DNA of 48,475 nt from Clostridia bacterium (lineage in GTDB: Bacteria; Bacillota_A; Clostridia; Christensenellales; Aristaeellaceae): positions 1 through 48,475 of the forward strand of contig JAFRJF010000213.1 of assembly GCA_017432405.1 (NCBI GenBank). The letters run 5' to 3'. The position numbers were made by a program, and so were the translations under genes. The notes below the pieces were generated by a model. The model was not told where the DNA came from. It searched no databases and saw only the letters and a list, made by a program, of their open reading frames with translations. Below are positions 26,888-34,700 of this stretch, one piece after another; within the stretch, counting starts at the first letter, position 1, and every line of letters starts with the position of its first letter.

Positions 26888-28114
26888 TCAGTTTGACTCC
26901 TCCTCGGCCTCCCGGGCGGTTACTGTGAAGGCATCCTTGCCCAACAGGCCCAGTCGATAGTTGAAGGGGATGTCAGAATTCGGGAAGCGCTGGAAGAACA
27001 GCTTGCGGATGCGCTCCATGACCATATTGCCCGTCTTGTAGTTCACGGTGGGCAACAGCAGCGCAATCACATTGGTGCTGAAATGGGTGATGATATCGCC
27101 CTTGCGCAGGTTATCACGCAGTATCTCCACCAGGCCGTTTACGATGTTTTCCTGGCGAATGCTGTCGTAGTTGCCTTCCTCGGACTCACCCACCATGATG
27201 ATGCCCAGGAACATCGTGGTGCCCAGGCGCTCCAGATTGCGCATCTCCAGGTTGTAGATGGCCTTGAACATCTCATAGTCGCACACAAATGCGCCGCGTT
27301 CCATGTCGCTGTTGTGAAGCTCCTGGCGGATGGCCTCCAGGTTCTCCTTCAGCGTCTGGCGGTTGCGGCTCATCTCCTGATAGAAGGCGGCCATTTCGGG
27401 GCTGGGCGGCGCGCCCAGGTAGCGATAGGTCAGGTTTGTGGCGTGCTTGTACTGCACCAGAGCGTCGCTGGTGCGGTTCATGCTGATCATGGCCTTCATC
27501 AATTCGATGTGCAGCCGGTCATCAAAGCTGTCTACCTCCAGGGCAGAACGACACACGCCGCAAATTTCATTGAATTCCTCTGCCTTGCGCAGCAATTCGA
27601 TATAATTATAGACCGCCGTAAGATACTGGGTATGCAGCTGCTGGGCAAAGCCCGTATCGCCGTCCAAATCGCCGGTCTGGTACAGGTCGCCCTGGTACAG
27701 CTCCAGAATCTGCTGGTACATCTTCCGCTGCTTCTGGGGGTCGCGCTCCAGGGGTACCTGATCGAACAGATCCATCAGGTCCAGCGCGTCGATTCTCATG
27801 TCCGGCAGGCTTTGCCAGTGATAGGCGCCGCGGTCCGACACGATGCAGCTGCCCATGCCATCGGACATCTGATTGAGCAGCGTCCGCATGCGGCTTACCA
27901 AAGTCTTCAGGGCATTTTCAGGGTTGGAAACGCTATGCTCCGGCCAAAGGGCGTGAAGCAGTTGGGGGTTGGGCACGGAACGGCCCCTGTGAAGCACCAG
28001 GAACTCCATCAGCGCAGTGCCCTTGCGGGACTTACTGACCGGATTCTCAACGTGCTGTTCATTAATATAGATGAGGAAGCTCCCCATCATCGTTATCCGC
28101 ACGGTATCCGCCAT
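26888..28114 (-). CDS. BTAD/SARP-type transcriptional regulator with degenerate GGDEF-like C-terminus
   Basis: About 408 residues. The N-terminus is a winged-helix SARP domain (VRITMMGSFLIYINEQHVEN, then KGTALMEFLVLHRGR and ENALKTLVSRMRTLL). It is followed by the helical bacterial transcriptional activation domain (about 110-255; DPQKQRKMYQQILELYQGDL, DDRLHIELMKAMISMNRTSD). The last 130 residues have the strand pattern of a GGDEF domain (TTMFLGIIMVGES, GDIITHFSTNVIALLLP) but no GGDEF signature, so it is non-catalytic. The start at 28114 has GGAGG nine bases upstream; the ATG at 28135 does not. Last gene of the pilus-type operon, so it may regulate it or respond to it. Confidence 0.88.
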   Translation of the reverse strand: MADTVRITMMGSFLIYINEQHVENPVSKSRKGTALMEFLVLHRGRSVPNPQLLHALWPEHSVSNPENALKTLVSRMRTLLNQMSDGMGSCIVSDRGAYHWQSLPDMRIDALDLMDLFDQVPLERDPQKQRKMYQQILELYQGDLYQTGDLDGDTGFAQQLHTQYLTAVYNYIELLRKAEEFNEICGVCRSALEVDSFDDRLHIELMKAMISMNRTSDALVQYKHATNLTYRYLGAPPSPEMAAFYQEMSRNRQTLKENLEAIRQELHNSDMERGAFVCDYEMFKAIYNLEMRNLERLGTTMFLGIIMVGESEEGNYDSIRQENIVNGLVEILRDNLRKGDIITHFSTNVIALLLPTVNYKTGNMVMERIRKLFFQRFPNSDIPFNYRLGLLGKDAFTVTAREAEEESN

Positions 28115-28151
28115 GTGGCCAATCCTCCATTCCAAGGGTTGAATTCATAGA

Positions 28152-28505
28152 TCAGAGCGCCTTTAGCCGGTCATATTGCTCAAAGACCTCGTTTGCCAGT
28201 CGGTCACACTCAGGGCCCATGGCCATGTCGGTGTTGCCCTTCAACATGTCGCTGAGCGCGCATACCGGTTTAAAAATCGGCGTCAACGCCACATTGCCGG
28301 TAGAGCCCTTCAACGCGTGGGCCGCTTCAAAGGTCTTTGCGGTATCCCCGTCGGCCACCGCCGCCTTCAGCTTTGCGAAGCTGCCATCCACGTCGTCCTT
28401 CACCATGCCCACGACCTTCAGGTAAAACGGCTCCATGTTCATACAGCGGGCCAGGCCCTCCTCGACATTTGCGCCGTATGCCCTCAGGGAATCAATGGTC
28501 AACAT
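28152..28505 (-). CDS. Hpt (histidine phosphotransfer) domain protein
   Basis: 117 residues forming a single Hpt four-helix bundle. The phospho-acceptor His lies in EAAHALKGSTGNVAL, the canonical 'aHxLKGsaxnvG' motif with Asn for Gly at one place. Such proteins relay phosphate between receiver domains of phosphorelays. No hybrid kinase or receiver is adjacent, so its partners are elsewhere. ATG 28505 has GGAGG ten bases upstream; a GTG at 28511 is too close. It sits 37 bases before the BTAD regulator gene and 38 bases after the ATPase gene. Confidence 0.92.
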   Translation of the reverse strand: MLTIDSLRAYGANVEEGLARCMNMEPFYLKVVGMVKDDVDGSFAKLKAAVADGDTAKTFEAAHALKGSTGNVALTPIFKPVCALSDMLKGNTDMAMGPECDRLANEVFEQYDRLKAL

Positions 28506-28543
28506 AATCACATAACCTCCGGATATTACCTAAAAGCGGTGCG

Positions 28544-29596
28544 TCACAGGCGCTTTGCCAGCGTCTCAGGGCTGACCGCATATGTCAGCGCCACCTCTCG
28601 GGTAATGGTACCCGCGCGGTACAGGCGTTGCAGCTCGCCGTCCATGGAGATCATGCCCTGGCCGGCGCCGCTGAATATCGCGTTGTCGATCTGGTGCGTG
28701 CGGCCGTCGCGGATCAGGTTCTGCACGGCGGGATTCACAGTCATGACCTCAAACACAGCGATCTGGCCCCCCTCCTTCTTGGGCACCAGGCGCTGGGAGA
28801 CCACGGCCCGCAGCACCATTGAAAGCTGCATGCGCACCTGGGCCTGCTGCTCGGCAGGGAAGGTATCCAGTATGCGATCCACAGTCTTGGAGGCGCCGGT
28901 GGTGTGCAGGGAAGACAGCAGCAGGTGGCCGGTTTCGGCGGCGGTGATGGCAATCTTTATCGATTCCAAATCGCGCATCTCGCCCAGCAGGATCACGTCC
29001 GGAGCCTGTCTCAGCGCCGCGCGCAGGGCCCGGGCAAAGGTGGGCACGTCGTTGGGCACGTCGCGCTGGCTGACCAGGGACTGCTTGTGATTGTGTATGT
29101 ATTCGATCGGATCTTCGATGGTCACGATGTGACCGTGACGCTGGGTGTTGATGCGATCCACCATACAGGCCAGCGTGGTGCTCTTGCCGCTTCCGGCAGG
29201 GCCGGTGACCAGGATCATGCCGTTCAGGTTCTTGGTCAGCTCCATCACCAGGTCAGGGATGCCCAGCGACCGGGGATCGGGCAGGCCAAAGGCCACCATT
29301 CGGCAGGTCGCGGCCACAGTGCCGCGCTGCACATAGGCGTTGCAACGGAACCGACTCAGGCCCGCCAGCGCGAAGGAGAAGTCATCGTCGCCCTCCTCGT
29401 GCAGCTTGGCGATGTCGCGATGGGCCATCTCATAGGCCTCGCGCACCAGCGACTCGGTGCCCGCAGGCTTCACGATATCGTCGGTCAGGGGCACCATGTC
29501 GCCCTTGACCTTGCAGGTCACGTGTGCGCCCGGTATGATGAATATATCCGAACCGCCCAGTTCATAGGCCTTGCGCAATATCTCTCTCAGTTCCAT
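28544..29596 (-). CDS. PilT-like type IV pilus ATPase
   Basis: 350 residues, the usual PilT length. It shows Walker A GPAGSGKSTT, the Asp box region (DPIEYIHNHKQSLVSQR), Walker B ILLGEMRDLESI, and the His box SSLHTTGASKTVDRI. The C-terminal NLIRDGRTHQIDNAI matches the PilT 'ir.lIre.Kt.qi' motif. The Walker B region has GEMRD where PilT has GEMRD, and no tetracysteine motif of PilB/GspE is present, so it belongs to the retraction-type or PilT-like ATPases. No PilB-type assembly ATPase is seen in the operon. Its ATG overlaps the upstream gene's stop by ten bases. Confidence 0.92.
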   Translation of the reverse strand: MELREILRKAYELGGSDIFIIPGAHVTCKVKGDMVPLTDDIVKPAGTESLVREAYEMAHRDIAKLHEEGDDDFSFALAGLSRFRCNAYVQRGTVAATCRMVAFGLPDPRSLGIPDLVMELTKNLNGMILVTGPAGSGKSTTLACMVDRINTQRHGHIVTIEDPIEYIHNHKQSLVSQRDVPNDVPTFARALRAALRQAPDVILLGEMRDLESIKIAITAAETGHLLLSSLHTTGASKTVDRILDTFPAEQQAQVRMQLSMVLRAVVSQRLVPKKEGGQIAVFEVMTVNPAVQNLIRDGRTHQIDNAIFSGAGQGMISMDGELQRLYRAGTITREVALTYAVSPETLAKRL

Positions 29597-30030
29597 ACAT
29601 CCTCCGTTACCGCCGTCAGCCGGTGCTCACGCCAGCGCAACCGCTCTTTTTCTCCCTGGGGCAACACCTCAACCGCGCAGCTCAGCGTGCGCAGGCCGTC
29701 GGAAAGCTCCCAACTGACGGTCCGATCCTCCTGGCCCATCAGCATGCCGTCCGGCAGGTTGCCCCGTACCGCGGCCAGATAGGCCTCATCGGAGTAGGTC
29801 GACGCCGCGCACCGGGCCAGCACCGCGTCCAGCTCGGCGACGTCGCGCTCCGCCCTGTCGTTCAGATCATAGCCGGCGGCCACCACTTCGATGCTGCGGC
29901 GGCTCAGCTGGGCGTCGTTGCGGGCGTTCATCAGCGCCAGCATGCCCAGCACGCCCATGCTCAATATCACCACGATCAGGATCAGGGAAGCGGCGCCGGG
30001 GCCGAAGGATACGTTGCTCTTGCGCCTCAT
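29587..30030 (-). CDS. Small membrane-anchored pilus-operon protein
   Basis: 147 residues with one N-terminal membrane helix (about 10-30, GAASLILIVVILSMGVLGML) and a short extracytoplasmic domain. A positively charged start (MRRKSNV) and helix then 'ALMNARNDAQLS' resemble pseudopilin or PilX/GspK-like minor components lacking a clear prepilin peptidase site. Its stop overlaps the PilT-like gene and its start overlaps the upstream gene by four bases, a tightly coupled operon. Function is inferred from context. Confidence 0.78.
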   Translation of the reverse strand: MRRKSNVSFGPGAASLILIVVILSMGVLGMLALMNARNDAQLSRRSIEVVAAGYDLNDRAERDVAELDAVLARCAASTYSDEAYLAAVRGNLPDGMLMGQEDRTVSWELSDGLRTLSCAVEVLPQGEKERLRWREHRLTAVTEDVWN

Positions 30031-30455
30031 GAATCCGCCACCCCCTTGTATCGCGTGCAGGTCAGCGAAAACAGCTCCTCATCCTCCGCGCGCACGGCGT
30101 CGGGATTGCGCAGCTTGTAGAAGGCCCTCACCGTGCCGGACCACAGCTCGCCCGCATCGGTGGACTTTGCGTTTCCGTCGACATATAATGTGTAATCGCC
30201 GCGGTCCAGGGTCCATGAGCCGTGGGAGCTGTGAAAGCCCATTCCCTCCAGCAGGGCGTCGATATCCTCCGCCGCGTAGATCGACTCGGCCACGTTCTGC
30301 GCGTCGGCGACGGCCACGGATTCCACGCCCGAGCGCACGGTCATGTTCCTGGCGGTAACGAATACCTTCACCAGCACGGTAGCGGAGAGCATGAAGAAGA
30401 GCACCGCGATGAGGATCTCCACCAAAAGTACATTGGATCGATTTCTTTTTCTCAT
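30027..30455 (-). CDS. Type IV pilin/pseudopilin-like protein
   Basis: 142 residues. After a basic leader (MRKRNRSN) the hydrophobic stretch VLLVEILIAVLFFMLS has the prepilin form with the conserved Glu at the fifth place of the helix (LVEILIAV), as in 'FTLIELLV'. A cleavage site before it would be N/V rather than G/F, so processing is uncertain. The remainder (about 105 residues) is a small globular domain with NVAESIYAAEDIDALLE. It likely forms or primes a pilus-like fibre. Confidence 0.82.
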   Translation of the reverse strand: MRKRNRSNVLLVEILIAVLFFMLSATVLVKVFVTARNMTVRSGVESVAVADAQNVAESIYAAEDIDALLEGMGFHSSHGSWTLDRGDYTLYVDGNAKSTDAGELWSGTVRAFYKLRNPDAVRAEDEELFSLTCTRYKGVADS

Positions 30456-30467
30456 CTCGCACCCCTT

Positions 30468-30953
30468 CTACTGCGCGCAGCGCAGGGCCACGCGCACCGT
30501 CTCCGGTTCGCCCTTGCCGTTGATCATGTCCACCGTCAGAAGGCCGTTCTCCAGGCTGGGCTCAAAGCGCTGCGCCGGGCAGATGGCCGTGCCGGACTCA
30601 GGATTGAAATTCCCGTCGTCGTCGGTAAAGCATTCATACATCTGGCCGTCGTAGCAGTACAGCCAGGTGACATAGGGTTCGCCGTCCAGGTCCTCGTGCA
30701 TCGCCAGCGTCTTCACGCCGTCATGTTCGCCGACCACCATGGCATCATGGGTATCCTCGGCGCGAATCATGCTGCGCACATAGGCGCTGAGCACGCGATC
30801 CTCATTGTTGGCGGTGGAGTGATCCACCGTATTGCGGTACATCTGGGCGCCAAGCAGCACCATCAGCGTGGACATCACCGCAAAAAGCCCCAGCAGCACG
30901 AACACGAACACGCCATGCATGCTGTGCTGCACCGTCCTGCGTCTTCCGCTCAC
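30468..30953 (-). CDS. DUF4860-like pilus-operon protein
   Basis: 161 residues. One N-terminal membrane segment (HGVFVFVLLGLFAVMSTLMV) precedes an extracytoplasmic domain with LSAYVRSMIRAED, LYCYDGQMYECFTDDD and MINGKGEPETVRVALRC. This layout corresponds to the DUF4860 proteins found beside pseudopilin genes in Clostridia. The start ATG overlaps the stop of the upstream gene (ATGA). Confidence 0.8.
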   Translation of the reverse strand: MSGRRRTVQHSMHGVFVFVLLGLFAVMSTLMVLLGAQMYRNTVDHSTANNEDRVLSAYVRSMIRAEDTHDAMVVGEHDGVKTLAMHEDLDGEPYVTWLYCYDGQMYECFTDDDGNFNPESGTAICPAQRFEPSLENGLLTVDMINGKGEPETVRVALRCAQ

Positions 30954-31258
30954 GAATCGCTCGCCTCCACTTCTGTAACAGAAATATCGGGCATCAGATT
31001 CGAGCCGAAAGAATCATAGCGAACCAGGTATCTCGACTGATCGTAGGCCAGCCCGTAATGGGTGCGCAGGTATTCCAGGCTGGTGGGATACGCCCCTTCC
31101 ACCGCATAGCAGGTCAGCGCCGCGTTGTGCACGGCATCGGTGACAAATTCCGTCTGGGCCGCGCCGCTGCTGCGTCCCACGCGGTTGACCAGCAGCCACA
31201 CGCCGCACAGCACCAATATCATCAGCAGCACGATCGCAATTTCTCGCTTGTATGCCAT
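30950..31258 (-). CDS. Small single-pass membrane protein of the pilus operon
   Basis: 102 residues: a membrane helix (about 6-26, EIAIVLLMILVLCGVWLLVN) and an 75-residue outside domain with AVHNAALTCYAVEGAYPTSL, which resembles the 'A..cYa.eG.YP..l..L...yGl' core seen in type II/IV secretion pseudopilins. It lies between the GspF-type gene and the DUF4860 gene and is surely co-transcribed. Confidence 0.8.
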   Translation of the reverse strand: MAYKREIAIVLLMILVLCGVWLLVNRVGRSSGAAQTEFVTDAVHNAALTCYAVEGAYPTSLEYLRTHYGLAYDQSRYLVRYDSFGSNLMPDISVTEVEASDS

Positions 31259-31296
31259 TCGCTCATTGCCTCCTTACACAGCTCTGAGTGAATCCA

Positions 31297-32349
31297 TCAC
31301 AGCATGCTTGACAGTATGCCGGCCATGGGCAGCATCACGGACAGCAGCACCGCGCCGATGACCACAGCGAGCAGGGCGATCAGGGTCGGCTCGATGACAG
31401 CCACCAGGCGGTCGATGCCCTCCTCGACCTGTTCCTCATACAGGCCGGCGATCTTGCCCATCACCTGGTCCTCGCGGCCCGCGGCCACGCCCATGCGGAT
31501 CATGCGGTCATGCAGCGGGTCAAACAGCTTGGAATTGGAGATCGCGTCGGCAAAGGCCGCGCCGTTGTCCAGGTCTTTGCGGATGCCCTGAACCTTGTCG
31601 GCCGCCTCGCCGTCCGACAGCACGGAGGGCAGCAAGCGGAAGGCCTCGTTGGTGGGGAAGCCGCTGTGAAGCATCATGGACAGCACGCTGGCCACGCGGG
31701 AAGAGGCCAGCTTCATACTCAGGTTGCGCACCGGCGGGAAAATCTTTTTGATAAAGTTCAGAACGCTGTCCCGGGCGCTGGTCTTCATCAGAATTGCGCA
31801 CACCACTACAGCCAGCACCACCAGGGCCACCAGGGCCAGCACCACCCAGCCGATGGTGGAGCCCAGGCGCATCAGGCCGCTGCCTGAGGCGGACATCTCG
31901 GCGCCCATGCTGTTGAGCACCCGCTGGAACACGGGCAGCACCTTCCACAGCATGATGGCGATGATCAACACCAGCATGACGCCCAGCACCAGCGGATAGG
32001 TGACGGCGCCGATCACGGAGGACCGGATGCGATCCTCGCGGGCGTAGTATTCCGACAGGTCGTTCATCACGTTTTCCAGCTGGCCGGTCTGCTCGCCGAT
32101 GCCCGTCATCTCCACCAGGTAGGTCGGCCACCTGTCATCGCGTTGGAGGGCCTGGTACAGCGAGCCGGTCTCGTTGACGGCCTTGCTGACGTTCTCGTAC
32201 AGGTCGGCATATTCGCTCCCCCTGGTCGTCTCCGCCAGCGTCTCCATACCGTCGTAGAGCGGCAAACCGGCGCTGAGTATCAGCGCCACCTGGCTGCAGA
32301 AGCTGGACAGCTCCGCAGAATCGAGCCCACGTTTCACCTTTCCGGCCAT
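31297..32349 (-). CDS. PilC/GspF-type inner membrane platform protein
   Basis: 350 residues with the two repeated GspF domains: first (about 12-130) with FCSQVALILSAGLPLYDGM and LVEMTGIGEQTGQLENVM, second (about 215-335) with MKLASSRVASVLSMMLHSG and MIRMGVAAGREDQVMGKIA. Three membrane helices are evident, at about 115-140, 165-190 and at the C-terminus (VIEPTLIALLAVVIGAVLLS). This is the platform on which pilus ATPases act. GGAGG is seven bases before the ATG. Confidence 0.94.
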   Translation of the reverse strand: MAGKVKRGLDSAELSSFCSQVALILSAGLPLYDGMETLAETTRGSEYADLYENVSKAVNETGSLYQALQRDDRWPTYLVEMTGIGEQTGQLENVMNDLSEYYAREDRIRSSVIGAVTYPLVLGVMLVLIIAIMLWKVLPVFQRVLNSMGAEMSASGSGLMRLGSTIGWVVLALVALVVLAVVVCAILMKTSARDSVLNFIKKIFPPVRNLSMKLASSRVASVLSMMLHSGFPTNEAFRLLPSVLSDGEAADKVQGIRKDLDNGAAFADAISNSKLFDPLHDRMIRMGVAAGREDQVMGKIAGLYEEQVEEGIDRLVAVIEPTLIALLAVVIGAVLLSVMLPMAGILSSML

Positions 32350-32394
32350 GTGAAAACCTCCTGCTATATGTATTGCTTTTGATGTAAGGGAATA

Positions 32395-33219
32395 TCAGTA
32401 GAAGCGCTCCGTCGTGTATTTCTTGGCGTCCATGCAGCCGAGCTCGTGGGTCGGGTCGCAGAAGACCTCCTTGCCGTCCACCAGAGCCACCGTCCAGGCG
32501 TGATAGTACTTGTCGGCATAGCCGATCACCAGCCTGGCCGGAATGCCCTGCACCCGCAACATGCACACCATGATGGCCGACAGATCCTGGCAGACGCCGG
32601 CCCGGGCGTCAAAGCACTCCTCGATCTCCGGCAGGAGGAACTGACCGCTGCTGGCGATGGCCTTCTGCCTGACAAAGTCGTAGCTGAACTCGCTCTTCAT
32701 GAAATTCAGCACGTTGTTGTACACATCGCCCTGGCTGCAGATCTCATCAGACTTCAACACCGCGTTGGTGGTGCGCACGTAGTCGACATACTGGTTCGGC
32801 ACCAGGAAGGCCGCGTTTTCGTCCGTCAGCTTCGCCGACAGCACCACCTTGCCCTGGGCGGAGTATTTCGACCCCTTCACGTTCTCAAACAGCGCAAATT
32901 CGTATTTGCCCGAGCCCAGCTGCAGCGGGAAGACCTCGTAGTCGCCGGCGTTGTCCAGATCGTAGGTCAGCTGAGCGCCGCTGTAGGTCACCCGCATCTT
33001 CAGGCCATGATCCGTCGGCGCCGACACGCAGCACATCACATAGCCCTGATCCATGTGGCTGGCATCTATGACCAGCTTGCCGTCGGTCTGGACATCCGTG
33101 CCCGAGCTCTCGGGCCATACCGCGTCCGCCGACGAAGCATGAGCGGCGATCCCCAGCCCCATGAGCAGCGTCAACAGGACAAATACAAATCCCACACGAA
33201 GCAAATTCAAACAGCGCAT
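32395..33219 (-). CDS. Secreted transglutaminase-like cysteine protein, first gene of pilus operon
   Basis: 274 residues. A membrane/signal segment (about 8-28) is followed by an N-terminal beta domain and a transglutaminase-like catalytic core near the C-terminus. The catalytic triad can be placed: Cys in RAGVCQDLSAIM, His in YYHAWTVAL and Asp in FCDPTHELG. Such proteins act outside the cell as peptidases or crosslinkers; which one is not evident. It is the first gene after the operon promoter, and its linkage to pilus genes suggests it processes the fibre or the cell wall. Confidence 0.88.
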   Translation of the reverse strand: MRCLNLLRVGFVFVLLTLLMGLGIAAHASSADAVWPESSGTDVQTDGKLVIDASHMDQGYVMCCVSAPTDHGLKMRVTYSGAQLTYDLDNAGDYEVFPLQLGSGKYEFALFENVKGSKYSAQGKVVLSAKLTDENAAFLVPNQYVDYVRTTNAVLKSDEICSQGDVYNNVLNFMKSEFSYDFVRQKAIASSGQFLLPEIEECFDARAGVCQDLSAIMVCMLRVQGIPARLVIGYADKYYHAWTVALVDGKEVFCDPTHELGCMDAKKYTTERFY

Positions 33220-33253
33220 GGCGTTTCATTCCTTTCATAATTTCGCATTATAA

Positions 33254-33282
33254 ATTATACCATGTTAAGCGCTACAATGCAA
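33254..33282 (-). promoter_or_regulatory. Promoter of the pilus-type operon
   Basis: Minus-strand TTGCAT (33277-33282), 17-bp spacer, TATAAT (33254-33259), 35 bases before the transglutaminase ATG. Confidence 0.8.
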
Positions 33283-33378
33283 CGTCTTGGAGAAAAAAAA
33301 TCAGTTATACGCATTGGTTACGTTATAACATTAACAAATAATTTACGGAAAAAATTTGCGAATTCGTTTTCAGTGTAT

Positions 33379-33406
33379 TTGCAAATATCCGTTATTGTAG
33401 TATAAT
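33379..33406 (+). promoter_or_regulatory. Promoter of the diguanylate cyclase gene
   Basis: TTGCAA (33379-33384), 16-bp spacer, TATAAT (33401-33406), about 70 bases before the ATG. The AT-rich 258-base interval thus holds two divergent promoters. A small GGGGCG/CACCCC hairpin (33429-33443) lies in the leader. Confidence 0.75.
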
Positions 33407-33477
33407 TAATCATATCATTACAGTAAAAGGGGCGTTACACCCCGCAGGCTGAAAAGCATCAACCGAAAGGATTGCCA

Positions 33478-34638
33478 ATGGAAGCTATACTGTACGCAGA
33501 GATATATCTGTTCTGTATCATAATCGTCTGGCTGTGCAAATACTGGTCGGACCAGCGCTCCTCAGATTCCGCGTCGGAGCGGTGGCTTCATACTGCGCTG
33601 GTCGGGTTTTTGATCAGCTTTATTTCAAATTTCCTTTTTACGCTGGTCAGCCGCGTGCTTTCCGCGACGCCTGTCACCCGTCACGCCTCGTGGCTGTTCA
33701 AGACCGCCTATCACGTGATGCTGTGCTTCGGCGTATTCTCCTGGTGCGGCTATGCCGATACCGAATGCCGGGGCACGCTGTTCACCACCCGCAAGCGGGT
33801 GATGCTCTCGGCCATACCGCTTGGGCTGATGGTGGCGCTGGTCATCAGCAACCTGTGGACCCATAGCCTGTTCACAATCACCGAAGGCGGTTATGTGCGC
33901 GGAAAGCTGTTCCAGCTGGAAATGGGGCTGCTGGTGGCAATTACCACGGTTTTCAGCGTCAAGCTGCTGCTGCACGCCCGCAGCGAGACCGACCCCATCA
34001 AGCGGGGCCACATGAAGCTGGTGTCCTCGTTCCCGCTGTGCCTGCTGATCGCATGGCTGCTGACCCTCGCAGGCGAATCGTTCCCGATCATCAGCGTGGC
34101 CATCACCATCGAGCTGCTGTGCCTGTACATGGGCACCTCCACCCAGCAGATTTCCATGGACAAGCTGACCCAGGTGAACAATCGCCAGAACCTGTTGAGC
34201 TTCCTGGAATACAAGTGCGTCAACCACAGCGAAAAGCTGTTCCTTTTCATGATGGACCTGGATTACTTCAAGACCATCAACGATACCTACGGCCACCTGG
34301 AGGGCGACGACGCGCTGATCCGGGCCGCGAAGGCCCTGAAGATGTCCTGTGGTGACCATTTCAGGCGCAGACCCTACATCGCCCGCTATGGCGGCGACGA
34401 GTTCATCGTAGTGATCGAATCCACCAGGCAGGAGGCCGATCTGCTGCTGGAAAACATCCATTCGAACCTGAAAAAGCTGAACGACGAGGCCAACAAGCCC
34501 TATAACCTGGCCTTCAGCATCGGCGTGGCCGAATACCACCCCGGCATGGACGCCAACGCGCTGATCGAGGCCGCCGACAGCGAGCTGTACAAGATCAAGC
34601 GTGCCCGCCCACCTCGCCCGGGCGAGAGCAAGCGTTAG
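33478..34638 (+). CDS. Membrane diguanylate cyclase (GGDEF)
   Basis: 386 residues. The N-terminal half has about six to seven membrane helices (ILYAEIYLFCIIIVWLCKYW first), a membrane sensor module of the 7TM/MASE kind that I cannot assign further. The C-terminal GGDEF domain carries DLDYFKTINDTYGHLEGDDA and the intact active-site motif RYGGDEFIVVIE, so it should convert two GTP to c-di-GMP. No RxxD inhibitory motif is placed at the usual distance. The start has AAAGG eight bases upstream; a strong terminator ends the unit. Transcribed away from the pilus operon, so c-di-GMP control of pilus function is a natural idea but unproven. Confidence 0.93.
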   Translation: MEAILYAEIYLFCIIIVWLCKYWSDQRSSDSASERWLHTALVGFLISFISNFLFTLVSRVLSATPVTRHASWLFKTAYHVMLCFGVFSWCGYADTECRGTLFTTRKRVMLSAIPLGLMVALVISNLWTHSLFTITEGGYVRGKLFQLEMGLLVAITTVFSVKLLLHARSETDPIKRGHMKLVSSFPLCLLIAWLLTLAGESFPIISVAITIELLCLYMGTSTQQISMDKLTQVNNRQNLLSFLEYKCVNHSEKLFLFMMDLDYFKTINDTYGHLEGDDALIRAAKALKMSCGDHFRRRPYIARYGGDEFIVVIESTRQEADLLLENIHSNLKKLNDEANKPYNLAFSIGVAEYHPGMDANALIEAADSELYKIKRARPPRPGESKR

Positions 34639-34647
34639 GAATCCTAT

Positions 34648-34695
34648 AAAACCACCGGGCCGCCACCCATACGGATGGCGACCCGGTGGTTTTTT
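34648..34695. terminator. Strong bidirectional terminator
   Basis: AAAACCACCGGGCCGCCA pairs with TGGCGACCCGGTGGTTTT, with T runs on both strands. It separates the convergent diguanylate cyclase and aminopeptidase genes. Confidence 0.93.
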
Positions 34696-34700
34696 CGGCA

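Noticed and set aside
27083..28150. Long plus-strand frame opposite the BTAD regulator
   Set aside because: The minus-strand protein has clear SARP and BTAD domains and a good ribosome site; the plus frame has none.
33421..33477. c-di-GMP (GEMM) riboswitch in the leader of the diguanylate cyclase
   Set aside because: The leader has a small hairpin and GAAAGG, but not the conserved GEMM core or its two-stem layout.
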